Shown in pieces: positions 51,631 to 53,647 of a stretch of DNA of 53,647 nt (its first letter is position 1; each line of letters starts with the position of its first letter). The translations under genes were made by a program, and so were the position numbers. The stretch comes from CAYWFF01 sp964458085 (lineage in GTDB: Bacteria > Patescibacteriota > Microgenomatia > UBA8517): positions 1 through 53,647 of the forward strand of contig CAYWFF010000003.1 in NCBI GenBank assembly GCA_964458085.1, read 5' to 3'. The notes beneath the pieces are model-generated. The model was not told the origin of the DNA, did not search any database, and saw nothing but the letters and a program-made list of their open reading frames with translations.

Positions 51631-51746
51631 TGATTGAAACAGTAAACAACATAACAAAAACTCTTTGGAGACATAAATTCGGATACGTATTTACTTTGGT
51701 AAACACAGCCGGAATATTTATATTTGTTTATTTAATGACGCACTAA
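51630..51746 (+). CDS. 38-residue single-pass membrane micro-ORF
   Basis: MIETVNNITKTLWRHKFGYV begins the product, followed by a hydrophobic FTLVNTAGIFIFVYLM and a short end. One membrane helix is predicted at about 18-36. The ATG uses the last base of the TasA-like stop (TGATG), typical of re-initiation coupling. The next gene starts 2 nt after its stop. Tight spacing on both sides argues that it is translated. The function is unknown; a membrane factor for assembly of the fibre subunit is one possibility. Confidence 0.6.
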   Translation: MIETVNNITKTLWRHKFGYVFTLVNTAGIFIFVYLMTH

Positions 51747-51748
51747 AA

Positions 51749-51964
51749 ATGACAAATGAAACTATAACTAAATTTAAACCGGATGAACCTGAACAAGTAA
51801 AAGATAGTGAATGGGCAATCAATCCTGATGAAAAAATTTCAAAAGTTATCCGGAGTAAGCGGAAGACTTTAGATGATGTTACAGATGCTGAAATGAAAAT
51901 AAGATTCGGAGAAATAGTTGACAGAGCAATGGGGCTGGATATGCCTAAAAAACAAAAACCATAG
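51749..51964 (+). CDS. hypothetical protein, 71 residues
   Basis: This is a small, charged, soluble protein (EWAINPDEKISKVIRSKRKT, then a helical VTDAEMKIRFGEIVDRAMG). No signal or membrane segment and no known family. It lies between two micro-ORFs in the TasA-like cluster, 2 nt after the first and 5 nt before the second, so it is part of one transcript. Confidence 0.65.
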   Translation: MTNETITKFKPDEPEQVKDSEWAINPDEKISKVIRSKRKTLDDVTDAEMKIRFGEIVDRAMGLDMPKKQKP

Positions 51965-51969
51965 TTTTA

Positions 51970-52128
51970 ATGCAAAATATACGTCAAAAATTAATTTACA
52001 GACCGTTGTTTGAACAGCTAAAAGCAATTTATAAAAATAAAAAGTTTAATCTTTTAAAGGTTAAAAACGAAAAAAGTACATGTTTTGGAAAAATAAGAGC
52101 TAAAATATTTTCAGGAAAATTAATATGA
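51970..52128 (+). CDS. 52-residue basic micro-ORF
   Basis: A very basic, Lys-rich product begins MQNIRQKLIYRPLFEQLKAI and ends IFSGKLI, with no membrane helix. Its stop overlaps the next ATG as ATGA, which supports real translation. The family is not recognised. It follows the 71-residue gene after 5 nt. Confidence 0.5.
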   Translation: MQNIRQKLIYRPLFEQLKAIYKNKKFNLLKVKNEKSTCFGKIRAKIFSGKLI

Positions 52129-52325
52129 AAGATAGTGAGCCAAAAGAAACCAAACCAACCACTAAAAGAATAAGCAATTGGCCGCATATCGGCGGTGAAG
52201 GTGATCGTACAAAGACTGTCAACTTAGACACTTTATTACAAATGGGCGATCCCCTAACAATTGATGCCCAACAGAGAGTGGAGAGAGAAAGAGGCGGAAA
52301 AGTTGAAAGACCAACAAGACGCTAA
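52125..52325 (+). CDS. hypothetical protein, 66 residues
   Basis: This is a polar, charged and probably disordered product (EPKETKPTTKRISNWPHIGG, then a helical DAQQRVERERGGKVE). No family is recognised. It is coupled to the basic micro-ORF by a 4-nt overlap, and AGGAAAA lies before the ATG. It precedes the second TasA-like gene. Confidence 0.6.
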   Translation: MKDSEPKETKPTTKRISNWPHIGGEGDRTKTVNLDTLLQMGDPLTIDAQQRVERERGGKVERPTRR

Positions 52326-52329
52326 CCGT

Positions 52330-52376
52330 TTTACCTTTTTGAAAGTTGCTTTTTGGCAATTTAACAAAGGGGTAAA
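52330..52376 (+). promoter_or_regulatory. structured leader of the second TasA-like gene
   Basis: TTTACCTTTTTG (52330-52341) and CAAAGGGGTAAA (52365-52376) pair over 12 bp with two G-U pairs; a small TTGC/GCAA hairpin lies in the loop. A strong AGGAGGTGA follows at 52388-52396. No T run follows, so it may be a processing or stability element that separates the mRNA of the two parts. Confidence 0.5.
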
Positions 52377-52402
52377 CCCTAAAGATAGGAGGTGAATAAA
52401 AT

Positions 52403-53647
52403 ATGAAAAAAATATTAACAAGTCTTTTAGTTATTGGAGTTGTGGCTATTGTGGCAGTTTTTGCCACTAGAGCTTTCTTCTCTGACACAGAGACATCCAG
52501 TGGAAATACGTTTGAGGCTGGAGAAATTGATTTAAAAGTAGGATTTAATATTGTTCCAAATGTAAATACTGACAATAATGACGTAGATGTTGCGCTCGAT
52601 GATCTTAATAACCAAATATTATTTAGTTATGAAGACCTAAAACCTGGAGACAAAGGTACGGGCACATACACAATCCAAGCAACATCAAATCCCTACTTTG
52701 CTTGTATGAAATCAGATTTAACAGCTACAAATGAAAATGATCTGCTTGATCCAGAAAAAGAAGCAAATGACCAAGGCACACAGGGCGGTCAAGATGGAGA
52801 ACTTCAGAATTATCTAACATTTGCTTTCTGGAACGATTTAAATAGCAATGGTGAGTATGACTCCGGAGAACCAAATAAGGTTGGACCGTGGTTAGAAGAA
52901 ACGGAGGATCATATACCATTAGGCTTATATACGCTTAATGGACTAGACGGTTTGTGGTTGCCATTGGGTGACTCAACAGTCGCTTCATTTTTCTCATCTG
53001 GGTCTTTAACTCCAGGAACAAACTATAACCTTGGTTATATGTACTGTTTTGGAGAATTGGATGAAAATTTGAACTGTGATGGTTCAGGTAATCAGAATGA
53101 TGCTCAGGATGATAGTGTGGAAGGAAACTTATCTTTCTACGCTGTTCAATCCAGAAACAACGAACAGTTTACTTGTCAGACCATGAATGGTCCTATCGTA
53201 GAAGAAGTGAATCCAAATATTACCGTCGGTCCATCTGTTAGATGGAAAGGAATCAACACCGGTGGTGAATTTTATCTCGGAGTAAATGATTTAGGAATAG
53301 GAAGTAACCGTGTTGAGTCAGGTTTTAACTGGGTAGATGGAATTTATGATGTTACGTTTGCACACGATGAATCCGAAAACTTGATAACCGCAAGCGTTAC
53401 TTCTCCACTTACCAATCTAACCTATGATTTTGATGACGCATCTCCCGATCCAGCATGTTCAAATTGGAACACTCTTAAAATAGGAGTTTATCAAAGAACT
53501 GCAGGAACTTTAGTCGCTTTTGAAGATGTCCAATTGGAAAGTTTCCCGCTAGGGGATTTCCCAGAAGATGTAAATCTCAGTGCTGGACGATTTTGGAAAG
53601 TAACAGGGTTTGATTTTACTGGAGATTGGACGATCACTGGTAGACTC
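52403..53647 (+). CDS. TasA/camelysin-like secreted protein 2, 3' end beyond window
   Basis: The frame is open for 415 codons to the window edge. The signal peptide (KKILTSLLVIGVVAIVAVFA) and FFSDTETSSGNTFEAGEIDL are the SipW/TasA signature. FSYEDLKPGDKGTGTYTI, a calcium-loop-like NDLNSNGEYDSGE and YNLGYMYCFGEL parallel the first TasA-like protein. It has its own perfect AGGAGGTGA with 6-nt spacing. The likely role is a secreted fibre or surface subunit, processed by the SipW-type peptidase. The C-terminal half is unlike that of protein 1. Confidence 0.88.
   Translation, partial: MKKILTSLLVIGVVAIVAVFATRAFFSDTETSSGNTFEAGEIDLKVGFNIVPNVNTDNNDVDVALDDLNNQILFSYEDLKPGDKGTGTYTIQATSNPYFACMKSDLTATNENDLLDPEKEANDQGTQGGQDGELQNYLTFAFWNDLNSNGEYDSGEPNKVGPWLEETEDHIPLGLYTLNGLDGLWLPLGDSTVASFFSSGSLTPGTNYNLGYMYCFGELDENLNCDGSGNQNDAQDDSVEGNLSFYAVQSRNNEQFTCQTMNGPIVEEVNPNITVGPSVRWKGINTGGEFYLGVNDLGIGSNRVESGFNWVDGIYDVTFAHDESENLITASVTSPLTNLTYDFDDASPDPACSNWNTLKIGVYQRTAGTLVAFEDVQLESFPLGDFPEDVNLSAGRFWKVTGFDFTGDWTITGRL

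Noticed and set aside
1..53647. CRISPR array, tRNA, rRNA or prophage
   Set aside because: No regularly spaced repeats, cloverleaf or rRNA segments were seen. The holin-like gene has no phage neighbours and belongs to a family with many chromosomal members.

Overview
The window reads as bacterial, and most likely from the Candidate Phyla Radiation (Patescibacteria), perhaps Microgenomates. That placement is an inference. It rests on the gene set (DUF5652 and DUF2905 membrane proteins, a VirB2-like small membrane protein, a stand-alone EF-Tu domain-2-like protein, large membrane-anchored surface proteins ending in a WQEVSP-like motif, SipW/TasA pairs), on shortened versions of housekeeping proteins (UvrC, ATP synthase delta) and on AT-rich, tightly overlapping genes. 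TGA is used as a stop, so there is no sign of the recoded-UGA codes. No rRNA, tRNA or CRISPR array was seen. Two runs of exactly 100 N (35021-35120 and 49903-50002) are scaffold gaps.

Layout. 1-2845 (minus) is a compact polysaccharide cassette: GT2 synthase, a previously unlisted 29-residue membrane ORF, a NodB-type deacetylase and a GH18-like hydrolase cut by the window edge. 2953-4620 holds small genes (Nudix, hypothetical, DUF7282, acidic protein). An aldo/keto reductase lies at 4823-5623. 5769-12052 is a complete F-type ATP synthase operon (AtpI/AtpZ-like, a, c, b, delta, alpha, gamma, beta, epsilon) behind a near-consensus promoter; its delta is only the C-terminal domain. 12236-14735 carries a carbonic-anhydrase-like protein and a large membrane protein. 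14738-19591 has an oligopeptide-binding-like protein, SecG, a seven-bladed FG-GAP surface protein and a holin-like membrane protein. 19616-29132 is dominated by nucleotide excision repair and SOS genes (uvrC, uvrA, uvrB, lexA), with uvrB and lexA divergent from overlapping promoters.

29247-35020 (minus) is a central carbon block: a phosphoglucose/phosphomannose isomerase fragment, PEP synthase, enolase and cofactor-independent phosphoglycerate mutase. PEP synthase has an in-frame TAA before its catalytic cysteine, and the mutase has Thr in place of the catalytic Ser. 35161-36105 is a REP-associated tyrosine transposase (RAYT) locus with copies of its palindrome before, inside and after the gene, plus a decayed duplicate of its 3' end. 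36115-41996 is housekeeping: phosphohexomutase, DNA polymerase III delta, metallopeptidase, EF-Tu-like protein, RuvC, TatD and a SurA-like protein.

42063-53647 is mostly envelope functions: a protein with a Tat-type signal, a 1025-residue Cys-rich surface protein, Mn-type superoxide dismutase, a PIG-L deacetylase, a SipW-type signal peptidase and two TasA/camelysin-like secreted proteins. Four small ORFs sit between the two TasA-like genes, two of them not listed by length-filtered gene finding. The strongest candidates for something new are the SipW/TasA cluster, the polysaccharide cassette with its 29-residue membrane ORF, the RAYT/palindrome locus and the reduced ATP synthase stator.
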